Below are positions 25,853 to 34,406 of a stretch of 64,000 nt of DNA, one piece after another. A model generated the notes under the pieces. It saw nothing but the letters and a program-made list of their open reading frames with translations. It ran no database searches and was not told the DNA's origin. This stretch comes from Enterococcaceae bacterium (lineage in GTDB: Bacteria; Bacillota; Bacilli; Lactobacillales; Enterococcaceae): positions 124,001 through 188,000 of the forward strand of contig JALCOL010000001.1 in assembly GCA_022649665.1 (NCBI GenBank). Reading direction: 5' to 3'. Made by a program: the position numbers and the translations under genes. The first letter of the stretch is position 1, and every line of letters begins with the position of its first letter.

Positions 25853-26072
25853 AGCGACGCTGTTTTTGGAAGAACAAAAACGAACTGTGCGCGCCCAAAC
25901 GGCTGCTGCGCGGATCCTTTATGAACAGGCGCGCAGTTTGCGGTTAAACAAAGCGTATCCGCAGGAAGTCGAGCGGCAAGGGAAAACATTCGCGGTCACA
26001 GTCGATGCAGCCGCACGCCCGACGATCAGCGTTAAAGCCGCAGGGATCGATTATCATGTTGCCCCGGAATAA
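25752..26072 (+). CDS. comGE: Minor pseudopilin ComGE
   Basis: 106 residues; N-terminus KRTVRKLPAYLLLETLFALGIVAVIF has the prepilin-like hydrophobic helix with Glu, although the cleavage residue is not a clear Gly, as usual in ComGE. TTG 25752 is behind AGGGAG and lies inside comGD (101 bp overlap). It overlaps comGF by 17 bp. Confidence 0.8.
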   Translation: MKSKRTVRKLPAYLLLETLFALGIVAVIFTTMFEATLFLEEQKRTVRAQTAAARILYEQARSLRLNKAYPQEVERQGKTFAVTVDAAARPTISVKAAGIDYHVAPE

Positions 26073-26505
26073 AGCGGCGTTCACGCTGCTTGAATGTCTT
26101 TGTGCGATGATGTTTATTGGTTGTTTGTTTCTCAGTTTGACAACGATCGTACAGCAAGTTGAAAAAACAAACTCGCGACTGGCGGGGCGTGCAGAAAAAG
26201 AGTGGGAACTATTTTTGCGCCAGCTGGCTTATGAAACAAAAGAGGCAGCTTTGACGCAAGTCACCCAATATAATTTGTATTTCTCCGATCCGACGATCGA
26301 AAGCCGAGAGATCGTGATCCGCCGTTATCAGGCAGATAAGATCCGCAAGACGACCGGCAGTAATAAGGGGCATCAGCTGCTTTTGACCGGACTAAAAGAC
26401 GCGCGCTTCTCGGAAGAAGGCGAACAAGTGAAAGTAGAGGTCGAATTTTTGAGTGGAGAAAAATTTTGGACATATTGTCAATTTGAAACCGCAGCGGATC
26501 ACTAA
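26056..26505 (+). CDS. comGF: Minor pseudopilin ComGF
   Basis: 149 residues. Prepilin-type start MLPRNKAAFTLLECLCAMMF, then a beta-rich domain with QYNLYFSDP and FSEEGEQVKVEVEF, consistent with ComGF. Note that Ala replaces Gly before FTLLE, the residue normally at the cleavage site, which ComC peptidase may still accept. ATG 26056 lies in the end of comGE. Confidence 0.85.
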   Translation: MLPRNKAAFTLLECLCAMMFIGCLFLSLTTIVQQVEKTNSRLAGRAEKEWELFLRQLAYETKEAALTQVTQYNLYFSDPTIESREIVIRRYQADKIRKTTGSNKGHQLLLTGLKDARFSEEGEQVKVEVEFLSGEKFWTYCQFETAADH

Positions 26506-26768
26506 AAAATCCGGCGGGGTCTTGTTCACGATGCTGGTTTTTTACTGCTGCTCAGTCAGCTTTTGAGCTGGCAAATGGCTGAGCAGCAGCGCAGCTACCA
26601 GTTTTATCATGAATTGCAGCAGTCATATCAACGCCAGGCGCTGATCGAGTGCGCGCAATACGAATTGGAGCAATTGGGAGAGATCCCTGAAACCGGAAAA
26701 TTGGAGTATTTGGAGGGAACTGTCAGCTATCGTTACCGCGAGGGAAAGTATGAATGGACTGTTGATTT

Positions 26769-26797
26769 AAAAAAGCCTGCCGCCCGCAGGTTTTTTT
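26769..26797 (+). terminator. Probable comG operon terminator inside the comGG tail
   Basis: Stem AAAAAGCCTGC / GCAGGTTTTTT around a CGCCC loop, continuing into T7. It lies in the distal comGG frame, which suggests that the functional operon ends here. Confidence 0.6.
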
Positions 26798-26841
26798 GGT
26801 GTTCTTTTCTGGGACTGTTTCCGCAAAATGGCGAAAAGCAA

Positions 26842-26870
26842 TTGCACTTTGAGGTTGAATTCGTTACAAT
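26842..26870 (+). promoter_or_regulatory. Promoter of ytxK-ackA
   Basis: TTGCAC (26842-26847), 17 bp, TACAAT (26865-26870). It lies after the comG terminator and 70 bp before ytxK, so ytxK-ackA is probably expressed independently of competence. Confidence 0.55.
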
Positions 26871-26940
26871 AAAACAGGTGCTCAATTGGAGTATAAACAG
26901 ATGACCCAAAAGGACGTTTTTCCCGTAAAGGGGTGAATTT

Positions 26941-27954
26941 TTGACACAGAAACAGATCGAAACAGCATATGAAAAAATGCTGGAAGCTATCCAGATTTTA
27001 GAAAATGCGTTGAAGTCCGGCTTCTTGGAAGCGTATATCGAGAACGGCGAAAATATGCTGGAAGATTTCAAAGTCCAAGTGACTGACGGGATCCCAAATG
27101 AAACAGATCAAGCAGCACTGCATGATCTGTACCTGGCGATCAAGGACTTGAATGAAAAGCTCAGCCGTGCAGAAAAGCTGAAAGTTCTGGAGCTGCTGCT
27201 TTTACGCGGTTCAAAAGAAGACCATTTGCAGCCGAACCATCAGCTGACACCGGACGCTTTAGGGTTTCTATTTGTATTTTTTATCGAACAGTTTTATCCG
27301 AAAGGGCCAGTGCGTATTCTGGATGGGACCGTCGGCATGGGCAATTTGCTTTTAACGGTTTTGATCCATTTGAATGCGGCCGGTTGGAAGCCGTTCGGGA
27401 TCGGGGTGGAAAATGATGACGCCTTGATCGAGATCGCAGCGATCAACAGTGAATTGACCGCTGCGCCGGTCCAGTTTTATCATCAAGATGCTCTGCAGCC
27501 GCTGTTGGAAGACGCGGTCGATGTGGCGATCGCCGATCTGCCGGTCGGCTACTATCCGCAAAATGAAACGGCAGAAAAATTTGCAGTCGCCGCGCCCGAC
27601 GACGTTCATACTTATGCGCACCACATTTTGATGGAAGCGCTGATGAAGCAAGTCAAACCGGGCGGATTCGGGATTTTTCTTGTTCCGGCAAACCTGTTTG
27701 AAAGCCGGCAGACGAAAAATCTGAATCGATGGCTGAAAAAAACTGTTTATCTGCAAGGCATGATCCAGCTGCCTGAAAGGATGTTTGCGAGCAAGTCCTC
27801 ACAAAAAAGTATTTTGATTCTCCAGCAGCCCGGCGAAAATGTGCAGCAAGCGCGGGAAGTATTGCTGGCTAAGCTGCCGTCTTTGAAAGATCCGGCAAAA
27901 ATGCAAGAATTTTTCGCCGCTTTTCATACATGGAAAACCGAGAATCTCTCATAA
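26941..27954 (+). CDS. ytxK: Class I SAM-dependent methyltransferase, YtxK family
   Basis: 337 residues. An N-terminal helical domain (to about 100) precedes a methyltransferase fold related to N6-adenine DNA methylases: motif I ILDGTVGMGNLLL, acidic loop GVENDDALIEIA, and ADLPVGYYP in place of the NPPY motif, typical of the YtxK group found next to comG and ackA in Firmicutes. The target is unknown. TTG 26941 is placed well behind AAAGGGGTG. Its 26 bp spacing to ackA suggests cotranscription. Confidence 0.85.
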   Translation: MTQKQIETAYEKMLEAIQILENALKSGFLEAYIENGENMLEDFKVQVTDGIPNETDQAALHDLYLAIKDLNEKLSRAEKLKVLELLLLRGSKEDHLQPNHQLTPDALGFLFVFFIEQFYPKGPVRILDGTVGMGNLLLTVLIHLNAAGWKPFGIGVENDDALIEIAAINSELTAAPVQFYHQDALQPLLEDAVDVAIADLPVGYYPQNETAEKFAVAAPDDVHTYAHHILMEALMKQVKPGGFGIFLVPANLFESRQTKNLNRWLKKTVYLQGMIQLPERMFASKSSQKSILILQQPGENVQQAREVLLAKLPSLKDPAKMQEFFAAFHTWKTENLS

Positions 27955-27980
27955 TTTAAAGAAAATCAAAGGAGTCTATC

Positions 27981-29186
27981 ATGGCAAAAACAATTTCGAT
28001 CAATGCAGGCAGTTCCAGTTTAAAATGGCAATTATTCAACATGCCAGAAGAACAAGTCGTTGCAAAAGGATTGGTAGAACGGATCGGCTTGAAAGATTCG
28101 ATCTTCACGATCAAATATGACGATGGCAAAAAATACGAAGAGGTTTTGGACATCAACGATCATAATGTGGCAGTAAAGATGCTGCTTGAAAAATTGATCG
28201 ATCTCAAAATCATCAAATCTTTTGACGAAATCACCGGCGTTGGCCACCGGATCGTTGCTGGCGGAGAATACTTCAAAAAGTCTGCGCTGATCGATGACGA
28301 TGTACTGAAGAAAATCGAAGACTTGAGCGCCCTTGCACCGCTTCACAACCCGGCGAATGCGATGGGGATCAAAGCGTTCCGCAAAATCTTGCCGAACATC
28401 ACCAGCGTGGCAGTGTTCGATACTTCTTTCCATGCCAACATGCCGAAAGTCAACTACTTGTATTCGATCCCGATGGAATATTATACAAAATATGCGGCCC
28501 GCAAATATGGCGCACACGGGACCAGCCATCGTTATGTGGCGAACCGCTGTGCAGACATCATGGGTCAGCCGATCGAAGATTTGAAATTGATCACTTGCCA
28601 CATCGGAAACGGTGCATCAGTTTGTGCAGTCGAAGGCGGAAAATCTGTCGATACTTCGATGGGCTTCACGCCGCTTGCCGGCGTAACGATGGGGACTCGT
28701 TCAGGCGACGTCGATGCTTCCCTTTTGCCTTATTTGATGGATCACCTTGGGATGACGGATGTTCATAAAATGATCGACATCCTGAACACAAAATCCGGGA
28801 TCCTCGGTTTGTCCGGAATCTCCAGCGATATGCGCGATATCGAAGCTGCTGTCAAAGAAGATAACGAGGCCGCGGAACTGGCGCTTGAAATCTATTGCGA
28901 CCGGATCCGCAAATATATCGCTCAATATATTTCTGTTATGAATGGGGTCGACGCGATCGTATTCACAGCCGGTGTAGGCGAAAATGATACTGGGATGCGC
29001 GAACGTGTTTTGAAACCGATGACTTGGTTCGGGATCGATTTTGATGTTGAAACCAATAACAAGATCCACGGGAAAGAAGCCGAGATCACACTTCCCGACT
29101 CAAAAATCCGGGCATTCGTCATTCCGACCGATGAAGAATTGATGATCGCTCGCGATGTAGAACATTTCAAAAAATTAGGTAAATAA
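27981..29186 (+). CDS. ackA: Acetate kinase
   Basis: Interconverts acetyl phosphate and ADP with acetate and ATP, the ATP-yielding step of mixed-acid fermentation. 401 residues, normal length. Diagnostic segments: [14 protein letters not shown] at the N-terminus, [34 protein letters not shown] and [16 protein letters not shown] precedes ATG 27981. The ytxK-ackA order is conserved in many Lactobacillales and Bacillales. A strong terminator follows. Confidence 0.97.
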   Translation: MAKTISINAGSSSLKWQLFNMPEEQVVAKGLVERIGLKDSIFTIKYDDGKKYEEVLDINDHNVAVKMLLEKLIDLKIIKSFDEITGVGHRIVAGGEYFKKSALIDDDVLKKIEDLSALAPLHNPANAMGIKAFRKILPNITSVAVFDTSFHANMPKVNYLYSIPMEYYTKYAARKYGAHGTSHRYVANRCADIMGQPIEDLKLITCHIGNGASVCAVEGGKSVDTSMGFTPLAGVTMGTRSGDVDASLLPYLMDHLGMTDVHKMIDILNTKSGILGLSGISSDMRDIEAAVKEDNEAAELALEIYCDRIRKYIAQYISVMNGVDAIVFTAGVGENDTGMRERVLKPMTWFGIDFDVETNNKIHGKEAEITLPDSKIRAFVIPTDEELMIARDVEHFKKLGK

Positions 29187-29211
29187 GCGCTAAAACAGAT
29201 GACACATGCGA

Positions 29212-29242
29212 TCGACCCGCTTTTGCGGGTCGGTTTTTTTTT
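29212..29242 (+). terminator. ackA terminator
   Basis: Perfect CGACCCGC / GCGGGTCG stem, TTTT loop, T8. Confidence 0.9.
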
Positions 29243-29260
29243 ATGCAAAAGAGTTATTAT

Positions 29261-29289
29261 TTGCACAATAAGTCCATCCGCTTTACGAT
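29261..29289 (+). promoter_or_regulatory. Promoter of aspD-aspT
   Basis: TTGCAC (29261-29266), 17 bp, TACGAT (29284-29289), about 50 bp before the aspD ribosome site GAGGAGGAAG. Confidence 0.4.
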
Positions 29290-29342
29290 GGGTTGGTAGA
29301 TAACTTAAGGAATTTATAAAGAAAACGAGGAGGAAGAAGAAA

Positions 29343-30941
29343 ATGGACAAGATCAACAAGAATGATGAAAAGCAGCTGGAACATTTAGGAGCCTTTGAAA
29401 TCAGCAATAAAATGCTGTCATTGGCACAAAAAAACGAAAAAAATAATATCTTTTTGAATGCTGGCCGCGGAAACCCGAACTGGATCAATAAAAAAGCCCG
29501 TTTGGCTTTCACTCGCATCGTTGAATTTGGGGTCCTTGAATCAGAACGCACAATGAAAGACGGCGATTTAGCCGGATATACCGAAAAAGACGGGATCCGC
29601 GAACGTTTTGAAACATTCCTCGATCCGGATAAAAACGAAACCGATCAATTTTTGATGAACGTCTTGAGTTATATCAAAGATGAGCTGCATTTGGACCGCG
29701 ATGAAGTCGTAAAAGAATTTGTGGATGGCGTCATCGGCAATAATTATCCGGTCCCAAGCCGCATCCTGAAAAATTCCGAAACGATCATCAATCATTATCT
29801 GCAATCTGTCTTGTATCACGGAGAAGATTTGGAAAATGAAACGCAATTGTTCCCAACAGAAGGCGGGACTGCAGCGATCGTTTATATTTTCAATTCGCTG
29901 AAAGAAAACAAATTGATCAAACCGGGCGACAAGATCGCGCTCAACACGCCGATCTTTACGCCGTACATCCAGATCCCAGCCTTGAACGACTATGAAATGG
30001 TCGAAATCGACTTGGGCTCGAAAGAAGAAAATAATTGGGAAGTTTCGCCGAAAGAGATCGACAAATTACAGGATCCCGATATCAAAGCTTTCTTCATTGT
30101 CAATCCAAGCAACCCAGGTTCCAAAGCATTTGACCAAAAAGCATTGAATGAAATCAAAAAAGCCGTTGCGAAGAATCCGAACTTGATGATCATTACTGAT
30201 GATGTTTACGGAACGTTCGTTGACGATTTCCAAACAGTTTACAGTGTCGCACCGAAAAATACTTTGCTTGTTTATTCTTACTCGAAACTCTTCGGAGCGA
30301 CCGGCTGGCGCTTAGGGGTGATCGGTGTCAGCAAGGACAACGTCTTTGATAAATTGATCGCGGCACTTCCGCAAGCAGATAAACAAGCACTCGAAAAACG
30401 TTACAGTCTTGTTGTTTTGGAACCCGAAAAGATGAAATTCATCGACCGGATGGTAGCAGATTCCCGTTCGATCGGCTTGTATCATACTTCAGGCTTGTCA
30501 ACACCGCAGCAGATCATGGAAGTCCTCTTCAGCTTGACGCATTTGGTTGAGAAGACGAAAAACGATCCGTATATCGCAGCTTCGAACAAATTGATCGATA
30601 AACGCTACGACGATTTGCATAAAGCCTTGACGTATCCGGAAGACAACAGCGAAACTTCTGCGAAATATTATTCGATCATCGATATTTACGAATTGGCTGA
30701 AAAGCGTCACGGCAAAGCGTTCCGCGAATACTTGGCAGACAACTTCGAACAAGTCGACTTCTTGCTGAAATTGGCTGAGAAGAACGGCGTTGTATTGATG
30801 GATGGTGTCGGGTTCGGTGCAGCACCTGGCGATTTGCGGGTTTCTGAGGCGAACCTGCCGACGGAAGATTACCGCTTGATCGGCCGTCAAGTATTGGAAC
30901 TGCTTGATGAATATTATAAAACGTTTGAAGCACAAAAATAG
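29343..30941 (+). CDS. aspD: Aspartate 4-decarboxylase
   Basis: PLP enzyme converting L-aspartate to L-alanine and CO2 (with side aminotransferase activity). 532 residues, the length of the large AspD-type enzymes. Fold type I marks: NAGRGNPNW, FPTEGGTAAIVYIF, NPSNPGSKAF, IITDDVYGTFVDDF and the PLP lysine in YSYSKLFGATGWRLG. It consumes a cytoplasmic proton per turnover. With the following exchanger AspT it forms the electrogenic aspartate-alanine cycle known in Tetragenococcus halophilus, which makes proton motive force and resists acid. GAGGAGG precedes ATG 29343; 12 bp to aspT. Confidence 0.95.
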   Translation: MDKINKNDEKQLEHLGAFEISNKMLSLAQKNEKNNIFLNAGRGNPNWINKKARLAFTRIVEFGVLESERTMKDGDLAGYTEKDGIRERFETFLDPDKNETDQFLMNVLSYIKDELHLDRDEVVKEFVDGVIGNNYPVPSRILKNSETIINHYLQSVLYHGEDLENETQLFPTEGGTAAIVYIFNSLKENKLIKPGDKIALNTPIFTPYIQIPALNDYEMVEIDLGSKEENNWEVSPKEIDKLQDPDIKAFFIVNPSNPGSKAFDQKALNEIKKAVAKNPNLMIITDDVYGTFVDDFQTVYSVAPKNTLLVYSYSKLFGATGWRLGVIGVSKDNVFDKLIAALPQADKQALEKRYSLVVLEPEKMKFIDRMVADSRSIGLYHTSGLSTPQQIMEVLFSLTHLVEKTKNDPYIAASNKLIDKRYDDLHKALTYPEDNSETSAKYYSIIDIYELAEKRHGKAFREYLADNFEQVDFLLKLAEKNGVVLMDGVGFGAAPGDLRVSEANLPTEDYRLIGRQVLELLDEYYKTFEAQK

Positions 30942-30953
30942 GGGTGGATAGTG

Positions 30954-32612
30954 ATGAAAGCAATTGTGGATTATTTGCTTGCCAATCCGATCATTCCGGT
31001 ATTTCTTAGTCTGAGCCTAGGCTATCTGCTGGGGCGTCTCAAGATCAAAAGCTTCTCCGTCGGTTCGACGGTCGGGGTCTTGATCATTGCGCTTATTATC
31101 GGTCAAATCGGAGCTTTTAAGATCGATCCGCTTGTCAAAAGCATTTTCTTCGATCTCTTTATCTTTACGATCGGCTATGAAGTCGGACCTTCATTTATTC
31201 GCAGTTTGAAGAGTACCGGACTTAAGATCGTTGGCCAAAGTGTCTTCTTCGCGGTAGTTGCGTTTGCGATCGCGATGGTCTTGTTTAAACTATTCAAAGT
31301 CGACCTTGGCGAAGCGGCTGGGATCATCGCCGGCGCTTTAACGCAGTCGGCGGTCATCGGGACTGCCAACTCGTCGATCAATGGTCTTGATATTTCTTCA
31401 GCTGCTAAGGCAGCCTACAACTCGGAAGTCGCGATCGCGTACGCTTTGACCTATGTTTTCGGGACCGTCGGGGTGCTGGTCTTCTTGAAGAATATCGCGC
31501 CAGCGATCCTGCACGTCGATTTGAAAGAAGAAACGAAAAAATTGGCAGAAAAACTCAACTTCACTTCCGGAAGTTTTTCGCCATTGACTAGTTCTGTGCG
31601 GGTCAGAGGATTTTTGCTGGGAGACGATTCTCCGCTTGTCGGCAAAAAGATCTTGCAAATCGAAAAACAATATCACTATGAATTTGTTGTTGAGGCTGTG
31701 CTGCGCAAGGAAGAAAGCATCCCGGCAACCAGCGACTTGGTCCTTTCGCCAGGCGACGAGATCGTGGTCGTGGGCAATATGGAAGAATTTTTACAGTTGG
31801 AACAAAGTCATGGAACGACCGAAGTTTCAAACAAACAGTATCGTAATATCCAATTGAAAACGATCAATGTGATGCTGACGAATGCTTTTAATTTCCATGC
31901 TTTGCAAGATATGGTCAAGAGCGGCTTGATGATTACTTCCGTCGAACGCGACGGCAAAAAAGTGACCGATCTGACAACGATGCGCAGCGGTGACCGCTTG
32001 ACGATTATCGGAACTCCGCGGGCACTGCAAAAGATCTTGCCGGAAATCGGCTATGAGATCGCCGAAGGACAAACGACCGATATCAGCTTCTTGACTATCG
32101 GGATCGTTCTCGGGGTTCTCTTGGGATCGATCGTGGTCAAAGCTTTCAATATCCCGATCACACTCGGTGAAGGCGGCGGCGCACTTTTCTTGGGGCTCTT
32201 CTTCGGATGGTACCAAGAAAAACACGCCAACATCGGCAATATCCCCGGACCCGTCCGCTGGGTCTTCAAGAGTCTCGGTTTGAACTTGTTCATCGCGGTA
32301 GTCGGGCTGCAAGCCGGCTCAGACTTTGTCAGCGCCCTAGTGAAGATGGGCTGGAAAGTATTGATCATCGGGGCGATCATCTCGATCCTTCCGCATTTCA
32401 TCACATTGCTGTTCGGCCGATATGTCTTGAAGCTGAACGCGATCGATAATATCGGCTCCTTGACCGGGGCGGGTACGATCACCGCTGCTTTGAACGCGAT
32501 CAATGAAGAAACCGGCAGCAGTTTGTTCGCCCTCAGTTATACACCAGGGTATGCAGTCGGCAATATTCTCTTGACGATCCTCGGACCGTTGACAGTTGCG
32601 CTTTTGAGTTAG
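30954..32612 (+). CDS. aspT: Aspartate:alanine exchanger
   Basis: Electrogenic antiporter swapping aspartate in for alanine out. About 552 residues in the AAE-family layout: five N-terminal helices (to about 180), a cytoplasmic part with two TrkA-C domains (about 200-370, SSVRVRGFLLGDDSPLVGKK and KTINVMLTNAF), then five or six C-terminal helices. The motif GEGGGALFLGL and the closing GSLTGAGTITAALNAI are typical. ATG 30954 is preferred over GTG 30951 because of spacing to AGGGGTGG. Cotranscribed with aspD. Confidence 0.94.
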   Translation: MKAIVDYLLANPIIPVFLSLSLGYLLGRLKIKSFSVGSTVGVLIIALIIGQIGAFKIDPLVKSIFFDLFIFTIGYEVGPSFIRSLKSTGLKIVGQSVFFAVVAFAIAMVLFKLFKVDLGEAAGIIAGALTQSAVIGTANSSINGLDISSAAKAAYNSEVAIAYALTYVFGTVGVLVFLKNIAPAILHVDLKEETKKLAEKLNFTSGSFSPLTSSVRVRGFLLGDDSPLVGKKILQIEKQYHYEFVVEAVLRKEESIPATSDLVLSPGDEIVVVGNMEEFLQLEQSHGTTEVSNKQYRNIQLKTINVMLTNAFNFHALQDMVKSGLMITSVERDGKKVTDLTTMRSGDRLTIIGTPRALQKILPEIGYEIAEGQTTDISFLTIGIVLGVLLGSIVVKAFNIPITLGEGGGALFLGLFFGWYQEKHANIGNIPGPVRWVFKSLGLNLFIAVVGLQAGSDFVSALVKMGWKVLIIGAIISILPHFITLLFGRYVLKLNAIDNIGSLTGAGTITAALNAINEETGSSLFALSYTPGYAVGNILLTILGPLTVALLS

Positions 32613-32639
32613 GCAAAGCGCAAAATCAAAATCATAAGT

Positions 32640-32682
32640 AAAGGATCCCGCTTTTGCAGATGCAAAGGCGGGATCCTTTTTA
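32640..32682. terminator. Bidirectional terminator between aspT and the Mga-like gene
   Basis: Very strong hairpin: AAAGGATCCCGC / GCGGGATCCTTT with an inner TTTTGC / GCAAAG extension and AGAT loop; T run on each strand. Confidence 0.9.
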
Positions 32683-34113
32683 TTTCATTTTATATTTTTT
32701 TCGGCAGATCTGCATAAAAGCATCGTCCAAAAGCTGCAGATCTTTTTCGTTGATCGGGAAATGGACTAGAAGCGCTCGTTCTCCAGCTGAGCGGCTTTCT
32801 TCATTGAGTGAAGAAGCATAAATGAATAGATCGGATTTCTCTAGGTCAGCAGTAAAGCGCAGCTCGAATTTGTTTTGAAAATAGTTTTCCAAAATGCTCT
32901 TTAAGAAGCCTTCCGCCAGATGATTGAAGCTGGAGGACAAGCTGAGAACGACCCGCGGTTTATAGCAGGAAAACGGACAGAAGTAATTGCATAAAAAAAA
33001 GGAGAGGAACTGCATATGATCGGTCCGCCACGAGGGATGCTGATCGGAAAAAGTTTCCCAGAACTGTAAAAAGCGTTCTTGGTAAAAAGAGTCGCCAAAC
33101 AGTGCATTTCGCTTGTTGAACGGCGATAAAAAGTGAAAAAGCGGATCGTTGAGCCGCAAAAAATCATTTGAGATCGTCCGCTTATAAAAAAAAGCATTTA
33201 AATCGAACGCCGGCTGTTCGTTGCATTTCAGCGGGAAGTATTGAAAAAAGGCACTGAGCCAATCCCTTTTTAATTCTTCAATATGTTCAACTGGTTTTTT
33301 TAAGCGCAGCAAAAAATCAAATAGTTCGGAACCATATAAAGAAATCAAAAAAAAGCGCCAATCGTCGCCGCTCCAAGCGGGCAAAAAATCGGGCAGAGGC
33401 GGCATCACAAAATGACCCAGCAGCATTTTTTCGGTATGGAGAAAAACCACCGGATCCCCGCGCTGGATCGCCTGGTTGATGATGTACAGCATAAAACTGA
33501 GATAGATCGTCTTCTCTTCAGACAGATCCAAATCGATATAGCGGGCGACTTTTTTTGCCAGCGGGGTGCACCGGCCGATCTCGCCGCCGGAAAGCTGGTC
33601 GGCTGCTTGGGATGAAAAGGCATTCAAAAAAGTATAAAAAAGCAGCCGGCGCTTCACTTCGTTGCCTTTGAGCCGCATTCGGCTCGAGAAGATGATCCGG
33701 AGATCGTATTCTTTGATGCCTTCGTTGATCAAGCGGATCTTGCGGGCCAAAGTCGACTCGCTGACGCCGTGGATTTGGCAAAATTCAGCGACAAGCACTT
33801 CTTCATTGAAAAAAACAGCGGCAAAAACTTCGAAAAGCAGCTCGCTTTGATTGAATTTTTGATAAAGTTCTTCCAGACTGACGAAATTTCGGATCAATTC
33901 GACACCGTTATGATTGATATTGAGAAGAACACTGCCGTCCGGGTATAAATTTTTAAGCGTTTCCTGCAAGTCCTTGCAGACCGCCAGAATCGTATTTGGA
34001 CTGCTATAGCCCAGCAGCTCCTTGAGCGTCTTCGTAGAAATGATCGTTGCCTGATCATTTAAAATCTCGATGATGTCTTTTTGGATCTGGATATTTTTTT
34101 CTGTTTCCAGCAT
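32680..34113 (-). CDS. Mga/AtxA-family transcriptional regulator
   Basis: 477-residue protein of the Mga type: an N-terminal winged-helix region with two helix-turn-helix motifs (about residues 15-60 and the stronger EFCQIHGVSESTLARKIRLI near 110-130), then long PRD-like helical domains and a C-terminal EIIB-like region (RVVLSLSSSFNHLAEGF). Such regulators act as activators and are often tuned by PTS phosphorylation. ATG 34113 follows GAGGTGA; the upstream frame has none. It converges on aspDT and is divergent from a secreted protein, so either unit could be its target. Palindromes on its own promoter suggest autoregulation. Confidence 0.78.
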   Translation of the reverse strand: MLETEKNIQIQKDIIEILNDQATIISTKTLKELLGYSSPNTILAVCKDLQETLKNLYPDGSVLLNINHNGVELIRNFVSLEELYQKFNQSELLFEVFAAVFFNEEVLVAEFCQIHGVSESTLARKIRLINEGIKEYDLRIIFSSRMRLKGNEVKRRLLFYTFLNAFSSQAADQLSGGEIGRCTPLAKKVARYIDLDLSEEKTIYLSFMLYIINQAIQRGDPVVFLHTEKMLLGHFVMPPLPDFLPAWSGDDWRFFLISLYGSELFDFLLRLKKPVEHIEELKRDWLSAFFQYFPLKCNEQPAFDLNAFFYKRTISNDFLRLNDPLFHFLSPFNKRNALFGDSFYQERFLQFWETFSDQHPSWRTDHMQFLSFFLCNYFCPFSCYKPRVVLSLSSSFNHLAEGFLKSILENYFQNKFELRFTADLEKSDLFIYASSLNEESRSAGERALLVHFPINEKDLQLLDDAFMQICRKKYKMK

Positions 34114-34132
34114 CTTTTTCACCTCGAATAAA

Positions 34133-34195
34133 CCGAGAATCTCGGGAAAGCACGCAGCAATTCTGATTCTTTGCAATTATTATAGCGAGAATCGC
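34133..34195 (-). promoter_or_regulatory. Promoter and palindromes of the Mga-like gene
   Basis: Minus-strand -10 TATAAT at 34184-34179; no good -35. GCGA-GAA-TCGC (34185-34195) abuts the -10 on its upstream side, and CCGAGA-A-TCTCGG (34133-34145) lies in the 5' untranslated part. Both contain CGAGAATC, so they may bind one protein. Confidence 0.4.
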
Positions 34196-34280
34196 AAGTA
34201 AAATAAACTTCCTTTCACAAGAAAAGCCAAATACTAAAGAAATACTTCATATTCTTACCCGCGCCGTCCCAAATTTTGAA

Positions 34281-34310
34281 CTGATAATACTATCAGAAAA
34301 TTCATATAAT
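34281..34310 (+). promoter_or_regulatory. Promoter with operator-like palindrome upstream of the secreted protein gene
   Basis: TATAAT at 34305-34310. The -35 position is occupied by the palindrome CTGATA-ATAC-TATCAG (34281-34296), suggesting control by a DNA-binding protein. Confidence 0.45.
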
Positions 34311-34406
34311 TGAATTATAAAAATGGTATCGGCTTGCAGAAAAATGATTCGAAAGTAATCGAAGATGCTTTAGCAGCTGATGCTTGCTGAAGCGAGGTGA
34401 GCGATC

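Larger units (their letters stand above)
26483..26904 (+). pseudogene. comGG: comGG, frameshifted
   Basis: The expected last pseudopilin is present but split between two frames. Frame one runs from TTG 26483 (LKPQRITKKSGGVLFTMLVF) and ends in YCCSVSF and a stop. The continuation LLLLSQLLSWQMAEQQ, the rest of the membrane helix, is in the -1 frame. The break falls at a run of six T (26538-26543); one extra T would restore a single frame. It may be a real mutation, a homopolymer error in the sequence, or slippage. All other comG genes are intact. The C-terminal part beyond about 26770 overlaps a terminator and the next promoter and may not be true ComGG. Confidence 0.72.

Noticed and set aside
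26531-26550. Programmed -1 frameshift in comGG
   Set aside because: The T6 run would require the P-site codon GTT to re-pair with GGT, and no stimulatory stem is evident directly downstream; mutation or read error is simpler.
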